A DNA stretch of 64,000 nucleotides from Endocalyx cinctus (lineage: Eukaryota > Ascomycota > Sordariomycetes > Amphisphaeriales > Apiosporaceae): the NCBI GenBank assembly GCA_001600455.1, contig BCKC01000009.1, positions 2,374,594 through 2,438,593 of the forward strand, in the 5' to 3' direction. Numbering within the stretch: the stretch's first letter is position 1; each line of letters starts with the position of its first letter. The notes beneath the pieces are model-generated. The model had not been told where the DNA came from and made no database searches. It saw only the letters and a list, made by a program, of their open reading frames with translations. The translations under genes and the position numbers were made by a program. Shown here in pieces: positions 47,701 to 59,898 of the stretch.

Positions 47701-50700
47701 AGCTTCAACCAGGATTTGCCACTGCTTCTCGGTTACTAATGGCCCATTCTGTCGCCACTCTTCAGTTGCTTGCCACCATCCTGGAAATGTTCCCCAACAT
47801 AAGTGGGCCCAAGCGTTTTTAGGCGCAGTAATCTCGACATTCACGAGATGTCCCCCAGTCCTAAGAAGCGATCTCACTCGGGATAGTGTCAATTCCAGTT
47901 GAGAAGTAGCATGGATTACGCTTCCCGCAATAACCATGTCGTAAATACCGAGCTCGAAGCCACAGTCTCTCGGATCGGACTCCAAGTCCAATGTATTGAA
48001 CACAAGACGGTTGTCGAAGCTAGAAAATCTTTTCCTTGCCTTCTCAAAGAATGAAGGGGAAATATCTGTGTATATATATTCGGCAAAGCAGGCGGATCCT
48101 TTGCGCTCCTCTAAAGCATGCAGCGCCTCAAGGACATTGTGTGTCATTCCTCCAGTACCAGCACCGACCTCGATGATGCGCAGGCCTGGGTTTTGATGGG
48201 ATACAAGATCCAGAAACATCATAAATCGAGAATCGCAAAGCTCATGAAAGACTCCGGTATAGAAGGCCTCTCCATTATCCGCTTGGAAGTATAGATCTAG
48301 CGACTTGACTTTTCCAGTCATCAAAGACTCTAAGTTCCGTGCCGTCTCAGTTATGATTCGATAGACTGGACTTTCAGCATCAATTCGATCGGCAATTTTC
48401 TCGATCTCTTGCCACGTCCCACCCCGACCCATATCTTCTTTACACAGCTCTTTCAGAAGACCAACAAAACGGCGCAGATGATCTGGCAGGGCATCGAGCA
48501 AAATATCATTGTTCAATAGAATATAGCATGCGGTTCTTCTCATGAAATCATCTATCAATTTCAGATTGATTTCAGTCAATTCTTCAATGACTTGATCATC
48601 CAGCCCACAAAGCTTTCGCAACTCAGGGGCCTTCAGTCCAGCCAACTGAGGTTTCCATTCGATCTCGTACAGTAGCTTATTTTTGCGTGTCCCGCTAACC
48701 TCTAGTTGGTTGATACTATGTGACACTGGTACCATAACCACGCTCTCTATGGTGCACAAGGGCGAGAAGTCATGGGATAGCGCGTATAATGAACCCTCCA
48801 CCTTAGTATTGGTGTTCTCTTTCAACATCGACGCAAGGTGTACTGAACCACCAACAGCCCAGGGTTTTGCTGATATCCATGCATTGGAGAGACGGTAGGG
48901 CACCAATGTAGGGAGTGTATCTGACGCGCCCTTTGATATCTGCGTTAGAATGAGGTGGACTGCTGCGTCTAAGATTGCAGGATGTACCGGACTATCGACG
49001 AGGTCCTGAGATAGCGATGTGTTTATTCTCGCCACCGATACACCACGGCCGTCCCAGCTGATGTCTTCCAGTATGCTAAACGATGGCCCATATTCGAAGC
49101 CGTGATCTTGGAGAAAGGCGTAAAAAGCTTTGGAATCAACTTTTTCCGTGGAGGCCATTGCAGCATCTTTGTAGGTGTTAGCAATACGCCGGCTTTCTAA
49201 TAGTTTCTCCTGACCGCGGTCAATTTCTGAGTGTTGGGTACTTTCTTCGTATTGTGCCTGGACATGAGAACGAAAGCATTCTGTCCATTGGTCCTCGTGG
49301 TGGCTGAAGATGGCAACCTCATACCAGCTGGACTCTTTCTCGTGAGGCTTCTGCAAGAGTCGGAGATATAAACATGTCTCGGTCGGGGTTCGAGCGGCTT
49401 CGGAAATAGGAATAGGACGTAGAAAATGCGCTTCGTTGAATCGAAATCCGGATAACGAAGTTCGCAAAACACTGGAGGATTGACACTGTCTTACCGCTTC
49501 TATTGCCATGACCATCATGCCTGCCCCAGGACATATATTCGAACCACTAACAACATGATCTCCAACCCATGGTATAGCTTCCGTACTCAACCAGTTTCTA
49601 AAGGTTGGTCGTAGCGGGTTCCAGTCATGAGACCGCTCGCCTAACAGGTGGCCAATTGCTGGCTCGCGCAGTCTGAAGGCTTTGCTCAGCCTCGACTCAG
49701 AACGATATTGACGTGAGTGATCAAAAGGATACTGCGGACAATCCAGAAGGAATGGCATGCTTGGATGAGTATCATGTCTATTTCCCGCCGTCACTGATAC
49801 TGGGAAGCCGTGACAGAAAAGGGTCCCTAGAAGCGCCAGTGTGGTCTGTCGGGGAGGCTTGGAACGGTACATTATACTATGATATCGTATAGTACGAGTC
49901 CCAGCGTCCAGGGTGTCCAGCACCGGACGGCGCAATGCAGCATGCGGGCCAACTTCGATGACATCAGTTATTATTTCTGACCCTATTTTCAGTGTTGTGT
50001 CTCTCAAGATAGCTTGAATTGCATCTGCAAAGCGTACTGGCGAAACCAAATTTGAAACCCAGTATTGTGCATCTGAAAGGCTTCCTAGAGTGTCGACACT
50101 AGCACCAGTGACAGATGAGATCATCGAGACACCTGGTTGCAGAGTCCCACTCTCTAGTGAACCAATCATCTCTAAGTACTCAGTGGCTACAACATGCATG
50201 GCCGGGGAATGGTATGCAACTCCTGTGTTGAGCTTATGAGCAAAAATTCCTTCTTCATCTAGCTTCAATTTCAACTTATCAATGACGTCTTCCGTACCCG
50301 AGACGGTACAGTTGAGCGGGCTATTCACGCAGGAAATATGAATAGAGCCTTTGGGTATTTTCTCCAGTCGTGCTACATAATCCGGCACTTGTTCCTCTGA
50401 CAAGTTCACGGACATCATGGAGCTGGGTATGGAGTCTGCTAACAGTGTCAACTTCTTCGCTACCACCCCGCGATAAAAAGCTAGTTTGCAAGCTGACTCT
50501 AGCGACAAGGCGCCGATAAGATATGCAGCAGCAATTTCACCGGAAGAATGGCCGACGACAGCCACCGGAATTATTTTGAAGCTTTTCAATAATTCTATCA
50601 GGGCAAGTTGTAAAGCTGTGCACAGCGGTTGACTATATTCTGGAAGGTGAATTCTGCTCTCGTCTTTCATTACCTCGAACAAAGACCAGGAACTCCCTAA

Positions 50701-52556
50701 TTTTGAGAAAATACTATCTGTGCGCTTTAGGGTGTTTGAAAAGGCAGGATAGTACAGTAACTCGAGGCCCATGCCAACATACTGGGCTCCTTGGCCGGTG
50801 AAGATAAAGGCGATATCGCCCTTCTGGCTAGGCACTCTCATGGGCTTCATTGTGGTCATTGGTGATTTGATATGAGTTTGCAGTCCGTGATCGACAATAT
50901 CTGACGTATCAACGATGGAATAAGTTCGCCATTTCATATGGGTACGTCGCTCAGCTAGGGTATACGCCAGCTGATTGAGTTGTGAGCCGTTGGAGATGCG
51001 GTCTTGATAGTAAGACTGGTATGCATGCACAACACGTTGAACCGCGTTTGCGTCTCCTGCTGACCAGACGAGCAGGCGATGGCCCGTGTATAATGAACCC
51101 TCATTTTGATCAAACACCTGCTCGGTAAATGGTGCTGCTACGGTATTCGTGTTAAGGATAACATCGCATTGATGATGGCCTGATAGGCCGTTGTTCTGGA
51201 GATAGTGTAGTGCATCATCGAGGATGACATGCGCATTAGAGCCGCCGAAGCCAAAAGAATTCACAGAAGCGCGACGTAAACCAGATGTCGGCCAGACCAT
51301 ATTCTCGGTGGGGACTGTGACATGATAGAAGTCGGCGTCAATGGACGGATTTAACTTTTCGAACAGGGCATTTGGGGGGATTATGCCCTTCTCTAGCACG
51401 AGGATTGTTTTGACGAGTCCAACAAGGCCGCTACCACCTTCCAAATGGCCGACATTAGATTTTGCCGACCCGACAAGCAAGGGGTCTTTGCGGGACCGAG
51501 ATAATCGAAAGACCCGACCGATAGCCTTCATCTCTATCGGGTCTCCTGTTGGCGTTCCTGTCCCGTGTGCCTCAATGTAGCGGGTTTCATCAAACGGAAG
51601 GCCGGCTTTTTTGTAGACATGCCTTATTAGAGCCTCTTGGGCTTCGGCACTGGGCCGCGTCAAACTAGGAGTGCGGCCATCCTGGTTTGATCCAGTTCCT
51701 CGGATCACAGCGCGGATCATATCACCGCTGCGTAGGGCATCCGCTAGAGGCTTTATGACTATCGCAACCACACCCTCGCCACGCGAATAGCCGTTAGCCT
51801 TGTGGTCGAAGCTATAACAACGGCCATCAGGTGACAAAAACTGCATGTTTGACAAGAATAGCGAGCTCTCGGGACTTAAAAGTAAACTGGACCCAAATAC
51901 TAGTGCCTATAGCGCTTCATCTTAGCATCTGAATACCAATTAGAGATATCAGTATGGGAAGGGGCACTTACAGCAGATGAATCGCCATTTCGTATGGATT
52001 GACAGGCAAGATCCAAAGCCACAAGACTACCAGAACAGGCTGTATTGACGAGAACACTTGGTCCGCGTAGGTTAAAATACCAACTGACACGATTGGGTAA
52101 ACATGAGGGCTCAATTCCGGTGGCAGTCATTTGGGGCGCTGTACTAGGATCTTTGGAGATCATTCGAGAGTAGTCGTCTGACATAGAAGCTCCGAAAACA
52201 GCTGTTTGTGTGTCTCGAAGGGTATCAAGAGAGAGGCCAGCATTTTCAAAAGCATGATATGCTGTCTCTAGCGTCAGTCGTTGCTGGGGGTCCATGGCAG
52301 CAGCCTCATTGGAGGTGATAGAAAAGAACGGAGCATCAAATGCGGTTGGATCTTGCTTGAGGAAATGAGCACCGCGTCCGTGTAGTGTGTTGCGCTTCTT
52401 TGATCCTTCGTTGTGGAAGGTGTCAATTATGCAACGTGTCTCCGGCCACTCTGTCATCAAGTTTTTCCTTTTCTCCAGGATTTCCCAGAAGCTGGTCTCA
52501 TCGACGGCGTCCTGGGGTAGCTTGAATGCCAGTCCGATTACGACAATCGGCTCCAT
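44725..52556 (-). CDS. Highly reducing iterative type I polyketide synthase (KS-AT-DH-MT-ER-KR-ACP)
   Basis: Three exons, 52556-51972, 51906-45964 and 45906-44725, give 2569 residues with no internal stop. Domain order by motif: KS with NTACSG (Cys174) and later EAHGTGT and KSNVGHLEGG; AT with FIFTGQGAQ near 564 and GHSSGEIAAAY near 645; DH with DHVVSGSNICPG near 979; C-methyltransferase with IEVGAGTGGMTHN near 1438; ER with GFECAGIV and HSAAGSTGQM near 1987; KR starting at the third exon with VVGGLGGLGREI and SQ-type QANYAGGCTFQD; ACP ending in NYGVDSLMAVELRNW. All catalytic motifs look intact, so it should make a reduced, possibly methylated chain. There is no terminal thioesterase, which makes the adjacent FSH1 hydrolase a natural release partner. 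Both introns have GTAAGT donors. KS shows N rather than the usual D before TACS. The start is ATG at 52556 because KS begins two residues later. The product cannot be predicted. Confidence 0.95.
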
Positions 52557-53988
52557 TTTATGTTGAGTTGCGGTAGTTAGTTCTTTCGGGCAATGTGAGG
52601 GCAACTTGGGGACGGAAGACGTGCTTAGATCTGGAAAAAAGACTTGTAATTAAAGTGCTTTGGGGTTTCTGTGGAATTTTCTGGTACGTTTTATACGCGA
52701 TTTTCTTCGGGTTGATACACTTAACCAGGATAAGGCTCACTGTCTGGACTTTTCTCGTGTACTTTACTAACTATTTATAAATACCTCGCTACTTCACAAT
52801 GTACGTTGTGGTGGGGATAATAGGAGGTGGTAAATTGGTCTCGTCCAGATACTTACTCAGGGGAAGCTATCACACCAATCCAGAGCAACTACGCTTGGCT
52901 GTGGTAGAATCAGCGCAAATCTTGGGTACTGGTCCAACAACTTCACTATGATTAAAAGGCCTGTTTCCATCATCGTCATACTAATTAAAAGTATTCACTA
53001 CCAACATATTGATGAGAGGTGGTAGCACGATACTAGATGACTAGCAGATATATCACTGCAACCACCTCGGTACCTGCGTATGTATCATTGATATGTATAG
53101 TAGTATATAATTAAGTAGGTACCTAGGTACCTAGGTATGTATGTATGTATGTATAAATAATAGTGAACCATATACGTGTACGTTGTAAGTACTTAGTACT
53201 TAGTACTGATACAGCCACCGCCTCTGGAGGGGATTGAAAATAAATGTGCCTTGGCGTGCTGTGACTGGAAAGGTCTTTGCATGGAAATGTAACGGGTTGG
53301 TGCAGCTGTTATGCGAGGTCCATTTCGGTCAGAGCCTGCTCGGTACATATGTCAATACGCGTAAGTACTTTTTATGTACTTAGGTATTTACTAGCCGGAC
53401 CCATCTATAAATTGAAGTGTCCTTCTTGGCACGAAACCCATCATGCATGTCGGTAATACTTTCCATAGGAGGATCAATGAATTGTCCACTGACACTGTAA
53501 CGGCTTGGAGTACGGCTTGGAAGTATGGAAAACACAATGGATGAATGGATCGAACTCTTTTCTCTCACAACAGTCAATATTCGTTTATATCAACGAAGCC
53601 AATCCCTGGTGTGAAAGAGAATCTGATCTGAGCTAGAAGCAATTTTATTATTGTGTTGTTGATGATAGATTTTGTATCAGGTCCTAACTATCGGGTTTTG
53701 TAGGTGTTTCTAATGCGTGACCCACCTTTTATGACATAATAGACACGATACACTCATCACTACACACGGGAAAACACGGAATTGGCGCCGTACCGAAACG
53801 CTACAAGGCTGTTATTTATAACTGATATGCCGCATTCGCCATCAATTCGTAATTATTGATGCTCATTCCACGTTGCGTTGTGTAGGACGTTCAAATTTCT
53901 GTCCTATTACCTCCCATTTCTTATCACCACCCCCTTCGAATAATTAAGTAACAAAGGAGAAGAAAGTCTCGCCGACAAAGTAAATAAG
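52557..53988. other. Divergent promoter region of PKS and hydrolase genes
   Basis: The 1.4-kb region separates the divergently transcribed PKS and FSH1 hydrolase genes. It contains GGTACCTAGGTACCTAGG-type palindromes and a (TATG)n run at 53115-53160, AGTACTTAGTACTTAGTACT near 53190-53210, and the conserved block at 53292-53343 listed separately. No gene is supported inside it. Confidence 0.65.
53292..53343. promoter_or_regulatory. Shared upstream block, copy 1 (PKS / hydrolase promoter)
   Basis: This ~52-base block aligns with 60711-60763 upstream of the P450 at roughly 75-80% identity by eye, including the cores GGTCCAT and GGTCA-x-AGCCTG. It lies about 740 bases from the PKS ATG and about 650 from the hydrolase ATG. 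Shared position upstream of cluster genes makes it a candidate binding site or a duplicated promoter piece. No protein is assigned to it. Confidence 0.5.
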
Positions 53989-54920
53989 ATGCGTTTCCTG
54001 TGCCTTCATGGACGTGGCACCAATGCCGAGGTATGGTTCCCCTTACGGAAATACAAAAAGATACATCATCCAGATTGGCTGATTCGATATTACATCTAGT
54101 TTTTCAAAAGTCAAACTGGTAAGCTACAAATTACCAATCCAAAATCCTAGCAAGTGAACTACCATTCTAAAATGTACCACTATCGTTATGCTAGCGCGAA
54201 TTCGCGAAGCTATTGGATCCCATGAAGAGTTTACTTTTATCAACGGCCATGTTCACACCACATCGGTACCAGGCATGTAACACCTTCCTCTTCCATCATA
54301 TGAGCCTCCGTCATTAATTATTAGAAAAGCGATGGTTGGATATGTTGAAAAGTTTTGCAGATTCCATGTACTAACAGCAAGCAGGCATTGGGTTAGACAT
54401 CCCAACCAATGATCGTGACCGCCTAGCCTTTGTACCCCTTGCAGCTGAACCGAGCGTGTACCGATCTTTCTTCTCAGATATGCGGCGCTTTATTCAAGAG
54501 AAAGGTCCTTTTCATGGCCTTGTGGGATTTTCTGAAGGAGCGAGCATAGCGACCACACTGTTGATCGAGGATACACGGCGACCCTTTGCCAATTTCAAAT
54601 GTGCAATTCTATTTTGTGCTCTTGGCGCTTTAGACCCCGTTATTATCGATTTAGAAACTGAATCATTACGCCTGCTTGATCCAGCCAGCGATGGACCCAT
54701 ATGTGCAGTTCCGAGTGCCCATGTCTGGTCCAGTAGCGATGAAGTGGCTAAGGATGAGTCACGAAAAATTGCAGAGCTGTTTGATGAGAGTACAAGGGAG
54801 ATTATCGTTCATCAGTTGGGTCACGATATACCAGGCTCGCGATCAGATAGTTATTTGCCCGAAACGATACGCATCATTGAGAGAACAATTGAGAATGGAA
54901 GAGCCCTCGCTGGAACTTAG
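53989..54920 (+). CDS. FSH1-type serine hydrolase, candidate polyketide thioesterase
   Basis: Four exons join in phase: 53989-54030, 54100-54118, 54195-54272 and 54385-54920, giving 224 residues. The N-terminus (MRFLCLHGRGTNAE, then FFKSQT) and HEEFTFINGH plus VPGIG segment are typical of the FSH1 alpha/beta hydrolase family. The catalytic Ser is in GFSEG (Ser96), with Asp in SSSDEVA (about 165) and His in LGHDIP (about 193). Family members such as LovG release the chain from a highly reducing PKS that lacks its own thioesterase, which is the situation of the divergent neighbour here. The second exon is only 19 bases. The third intron seems to use a GC donor (G/GCATGT) to preserve the conserved PGIG motif, so this junction is less certain than the rest. 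No signal peptide, so it is cytosolic. Confidence 0.85.
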
Positions 54921-55020
54921 TGGTATTAATAGGCTAGGCTCTGAAATGATTATCATATGTGTTCATGTTAACAGAGCCCCTTCAATATGCTATTTATATC
55001 TTCATCGTATGCCTTACAAT

Positions 55021-56970
55021 CTACGCTATCTTGATCTGATCTTTCTTCCACATCAGTGCTGCCGTAACAACTTGTGCCGCGCCGCTCGCACTCAGGACAA
55101 GCATCTGGCGATTGTAGCCCTCGGATAAGATGATGCTTGCCTGCGTTTGTAACTCAACCGGCACTCCTCCAAGACCACTTCGCATGTCTGTTATTCCCGC
55201 AGTGTCAGGTATTCCAAGATCACGTAATTCCCCCAAGACATGGCCATTGAAAACAGCAGTAACGATAGCAAGCATAACGGCACTTCCCATAGCTCGGGAC
55301 TGCGTCGCTATCCCTAGTCCAACAGCTATGTCATATCAGCAGGATGAAATCAGTGAAGTAACGCATGGTAGAGGTCAAGGCTTACAATGATCTCGTTTCT
55401 CAGCCGTAAACGGTACCGCCAAGAATAACATCTGGAAGCTTATTCCGCACCCTACCCCTGCAATTATCTGGTATCCGTAAACGCGGGCGGGGATGTGGAT
55501 AGACGCTTCTAGAGTACCGAGCAAGGCAAATCCGATAATTTGTAGGACGGCTCCAAACATGGCAAGGAAAAGTGCGGGTATTTGAAACGCACCCGCTAAT
55601 TTGGCGCCAACAATGGTACCAACTGGGACCGCGCCCCCAAAAGGAATCAGCCTCACCCCTGCATCGAGCGGCGAGAGGCCATTAATGAACTGAAATCGTT
55701 GGGGTAGCTGGAATGTTGGCACTGTCAGGGGCCCTCCGAGGAGAACTATTCCGCTTCGTAGAGTTAGCAGACCTTTGTTTTGGGATATAGTTATAAGCAT
55801 ACTTACAGTAGTATTCCCACCATAACACGGTTAACAAGAAAACGCCAGGGAAGCACAGGCTCTCGGATGGTGCTTCCCAATGTCACATGTCGCTCCCAGA
55901 CAAGCAGGATGAGCCATAGTGCAACAGAGGCCACCAATAGTACGATAACATAGGGAGAATCCCATGGAAACTGAGAGCCTGCTTCTTGGAAAGCGGCGGT
56001 AAAGGACGTGGTAGCCAGAAGCAATATTAAGCAGCCGGGCAGATCGAGTCTCAACAGGGGTTTGCTTGCATGTGGGGTTGCATTGACTTGACCATGGTGA
56101 GGAAATCCTTTCGGAATGCCTGCAAGGGCGAGGACAAGGCCAGATACCCCAACTGGGACGTTGAACAGGAAAATCCATCTCCAAGTGGTATTGGAGCTAA
56201 TAGCCCCACCAATGATAGGGCCTAGAACAGTAGCCAAGACGATGGCAATACCTGTATATGCAACCTGCGTACTATACTTGTGCGGTGGGACCAACTCGAT
56301 GATCATAATGATGCTGAGGGCGTAGCAGCCCCCTCCGCCAATCCCCTGAAAGGCACGAATCACGATACTGTACCATATTAAATTAACGAAGAAAAGAAGT
56401 ACAGAGAACAGAGGACTTACAGTTGAGTAATGTTGTTGGCTGCGGCACAACCCCCCGAAAAGACAGTGAAGATGAGGATGCATAGGACAAAAGCCGGTTT
56501 GCGACCAAATATGTCACTCATCTTGGACATGATAACAACCACGCCTAGGGAACCGACAACGTTAGACAGAATATATTCAAAACTGAATTTAGATGTTAAT
56601 CAAGAATATAAGGATTATACGTACCAACGTACCCTAAGAGATAACTGGATAAGACCCAGCTTGCGAGATCGAATCCCCCGATGTCTTGGGTTATAGCGAC
56701 TAATGAAGTGGTAACAACAGAGATCTCTGTCTGTACTAGAAATAACATGACACTATTCAAAATGCTGACCATCCAGTAACGTATCCCTTGGAGGTAGATA
56801 ATGTCGCTCTCGTCACTGGAGCTCTTACTTTTATTATGAATAGGCTGCACTTGTAGTTCTTGCTGTGCAGCAGAGTTACTATTATGATCGTGGCTATCCG
56901 TGGTGATTGAGTCAACGTTTTTTTTCTCGCCTTGATTGAGAGCGCGATGATGATTTTCTTTGGTTTCCAT
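55021..56970 (-). CDS. MFS drug/metabolite exporter (DHA2-like, 14 TM)
   Basis: Five exons join in phase: 56970-56625, 56544-56421, 56367-55807, 55753-55386 and 55325-55021, giving 567 residues. A ~60-residue polar N-terminus precedes the first helix. Motifs of the DHA2 family are present: the loop after TM2-TM3 with VIMSKMSDIFGRKP (motif A-like), IVIRAFQGIGGGG (motif B), and GPIIGGAISSNTTWRWIF (motif C plus WRW). Helices continue to a late LPQRFQFINGLSPLDAGVRL loop and a C-terminal pair. Such pumps export fungal polyketides or give self-protection, which fits its place between the hydrolase and P450 genes of the cluster. It is convergent with the hydrolase gene (only ~100 bases between stops) and divergent from the rhodopsin-like gene, with which it may share a promoter. 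Branch points CTAAC are visible before exon 4. Confidence 0.92.
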
Positions 56971-57922
56971 CGCAACGAATTAAGAATTATTGGTTCTGAT
57001 GTAATGCTAAAAAAATATATTTGTTATATAGATGTAGTGCCTCAAAATTATTCGTTAAAAACATAGCTGAATAAAATTATTTAAGTTAGTGTAGAGATGG
57101 TTTCGAAAGCAATAACTCACGTACTCATCCAAACCCAGTACTTATACTAGTCTGTTAGAAGGGGAATCAATTAAGACTCGGCCGTTAAGGAACGATTGTG
57201 AGTAAGAATTATTGACCACTTATTTCACAGTGACATTGCTCGAGGAGGGTCAGCGGCAGGCAGGCTTGGCATCGGCAGGCTGGCTTGGTACTATCAGAGG
57301 TGTCCAGATGCCCAGCCTGCCAAGGTAATTCGGGGAACTGCCAAGGATGAGAGTAAGAAAATACGGTAAGTAGCATGACAATGGTTATCACAGAATTTTG
57401 AATTATCGACTCGTCAGGGTGCTCACATGCAGGGTATTTCTACAAACACCTCGAGATCTCCAATATGCCAAGCTTCTTGCCGCCTTAAATGAGCAACATC
57501 CTTTCTCTTTGGCTGATGCGTTATCTTCGGAGGAAATTGGATAAAAAAACACAACGTGTGTCATGCATATAACAAGATACTTGCAACGGGAATGAACCTA
57601 GGTAGCGTACCGGAAAGTCGGGAGTACCCCCGCTTGAGTCCATTTTGTTTCTAAATTTGTTCTTCCCTCCAATCTCGTAGGGTAACCGTACATAAATTCA
57701 TCCAGTTCAAGAGATGTCCAATACACAATTGGCATTGAGCATAACAATATAACCCATAAGAACATCTATAATAATGCGTCTCTATGATTTTTCGCTATCA
57801 GTTAAATGAGACTTTTGATTACGCTTTAAAGCGAGTTAATATATTTCTTAACAATTTCGTTTTCAGAGTTTGACAGGGACGAACCGTGAGCCCAGACACG
57901 TTTTTCGAATTGTGACAACACC
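56971..57922. other. Divergent promoter region of MFS and rhodopsin-like genes
   Basis: This 950-base region holds inverted GGCAGGCTGGCTTGG / CCAGCCTGCCAAGG motifs at 57250-57330, which partly resemble the CAGCCTG core of the block shared by the PKS and P450 promoters. No gene is supported. Confidence 0.45.
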
Positions 57923-59595
57923 ATGGATCTTCTCCTTCAATTTCCTCATCTTTCCCCCGCTCAGCAAGAAGCCATACTGAACGGTCCTGGACAGATACCT
58001 CCGGATGGCGTAACACCGAACTTGGAAAACCCAAGTAACAAGAATCAACTCGCTGTCGCTGTCTCGGTTGTCTGTATAAGTCTTGTCACCTTAACATATC
58101 TAGGTCGTTTTTATTCACGTTTCTTCCTAGTAAAAACACAAAGACTTGAAGACTGTACGTTATCAATATGAACCGCTCGCCGTGTGATTAGAGAATGAAT
58201 TTTCAGCTAATGCGGCTATAATTGACAGACCTTGGACTTGCTGCTTTTCTAAGTGCTTCTGTACAGAATAACTTCTTCAAATCAGTCATTAATAACCGAC
58301 GTAGGTAACCTACGCGGCGGTTGCTTGGAGTTTCTACACCCAGTTACATTATGGCGGCTTTTTCGTACACCAATGGGACGTCCGTTTCAAGGACGTTCAG
58401 GTGGCGATTAGAGTATGTTGACTAATTATATCAAAACTTGCTCCCAACCGCGTGAGATTCAAGTTAATAGCTAATATCCGTGTCTTGATTGTCAGGCAGC
58501 CGTACTTCTCACTGTCTTCTACGCGGCAGCTATGATATTTGCGAAAACGGCAATTCTACTAGAGTGGAGTACCTAAGCGCCATATTTTCCCCCTTTCCGT
58601 TCGGCATGGAATATGTTTTAACATTGTGAAATAGTGCACATTTTCGTTGCAGGGAAAACCCGCAATTTATTCTTCTGGGGAGCCCATATCATGATACTCC
58701 TTAACCTCCTCCTCTATGCATCTGGCATTGTTGCTGAAGGCTTAGCTTGCATTCCTCTGCAAAAGATTTGGATGCCCTGGCTAGAGGGGAAATGTATAAA
58801 CAAGAAGGTCTTGGACATTTCAACAGCATACTTCAATCTCTTGGTGGATATACTTATCTTGCTGTTGCCCCAGACTGTCATTTGGAAACTACAGATGACA
58901 AGAAGCAGAAAAATTGGCGTTTCCGTTATATTCTCAATCGGTATTTTGTGAGCTTTATACATCTTCCTGACCTGTCACACATTTGCATTTCTAACAGATT
59001 ATCAGGACAATTGTATCCGCAATCGGAAGAATCACTGCAAATCATGCTCTCGCTTATGTGGATGAACCGCATGCAGATACAAATTATGGCTTAGCAGATC
59101 TCCATCTCTGGGCTTTTGCGGAAGTGTCATGTGTGCTATTGGTATTTGGTATGTTCCTCTTCACATGGAATTTACTTTCTGCTCCTGTGTCACAAGTCTA
59201 ATAGCATACTATTTACAGGCGTCCCTGCGCTCCCAAAACTTGCCTCTGAAACCTGGCTCGGCTCTCGCATTATGTCGTCATTGCACTCATTCCTCGTCAA
59301 GCGGGATTCTTCTGATCCCGATAGTTCGCCATCACGCTGGATACCTGCCGGTAACAGTACTGAAGGCAACCGTTACCATTCAATGGACGATCACAGTCAG
59401 ATTGAGCTCACGAAAAATAAAACTGCCAAAGATGCGGGGCTTGGCACATCATATATCCACGAACGAGGTCAAGAGCAAGGTGCTATCGTTCGCCACACAG
59501 ATATTCAGGCCTGCGAGACCGAAGCCACGGAGGCTTCCCAGATGGACATGTTCTCCAAGCAACACCCATGGGCACAAGACGCTCGTCTTGATTGA
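57923..59595 (+). CDS. Rhodopsin-like (PTH11/SAT4-type) membrane protein in the cluster
   Basis: Seven exons join in phase: 57923-58154, 58229-58260, 58305-58412, 58496-58568, 58635-58947, 59006-59148 and 59219-59595, giving 425 residues. The order of features fits the fungal rhodopsin-like membrane family: a soluble N-terminus, TM1 ending LGRFYSRFF, acidic LEDY, VTYAAVAWSFYTQLHYGG, MIFAKTAILLEW, GLACIPLQKIW loop with Cys, LLPQTVIWKLQMTRSRKIG helix and loop, then DLHLWAFAEVSCVLLVFGVP and a polar tail of ~120 residues. Several polyketide and terpenoid clusters contain a member of this family with no agreed function; receptor or metabolite-sensing roles are suggested for relatives. Its divergence from the exporter gene suggests joint regulation. 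The 32-base second exon is the weakest call. Confidence 0.85.
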
Positions 59596-59857
59596 CATTC
59601 ATTGCCGATATAATTATCGCGAACGGCGACATGCTAGGTCCAGTTGACCTAATTATAGTTGCGATGAAGTTCTAGTCTACAGATGAATAACGGCTCAATT
59701 CCGCATTGTTATCCCGTAAGGTTATTTTAGTAAGAGAAGGAGTCATACAGGCCTGAATTTCTAGTCAAGTCAACAGCTAGGTGCAAATAGGGAGAGCTTA
59801 ATTAAGTCTCGAGCATATCTGGGGCGAATATTGTCTCGCAAGGTTTTCCTTTACTCT

Positions 59858-59898
<41 letters not shown>

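Noticed and set aside
54241..54390. GT donor (GTACCA or GTAACA) for the third intron of the FSH1 hydrolase
   Set aside because: Both alternatives lose or shift the conserved PGIG motif, or need an acceptor on top of the branch point; the GC donor keeps frame and motif, though cDNA is needed to be sure.
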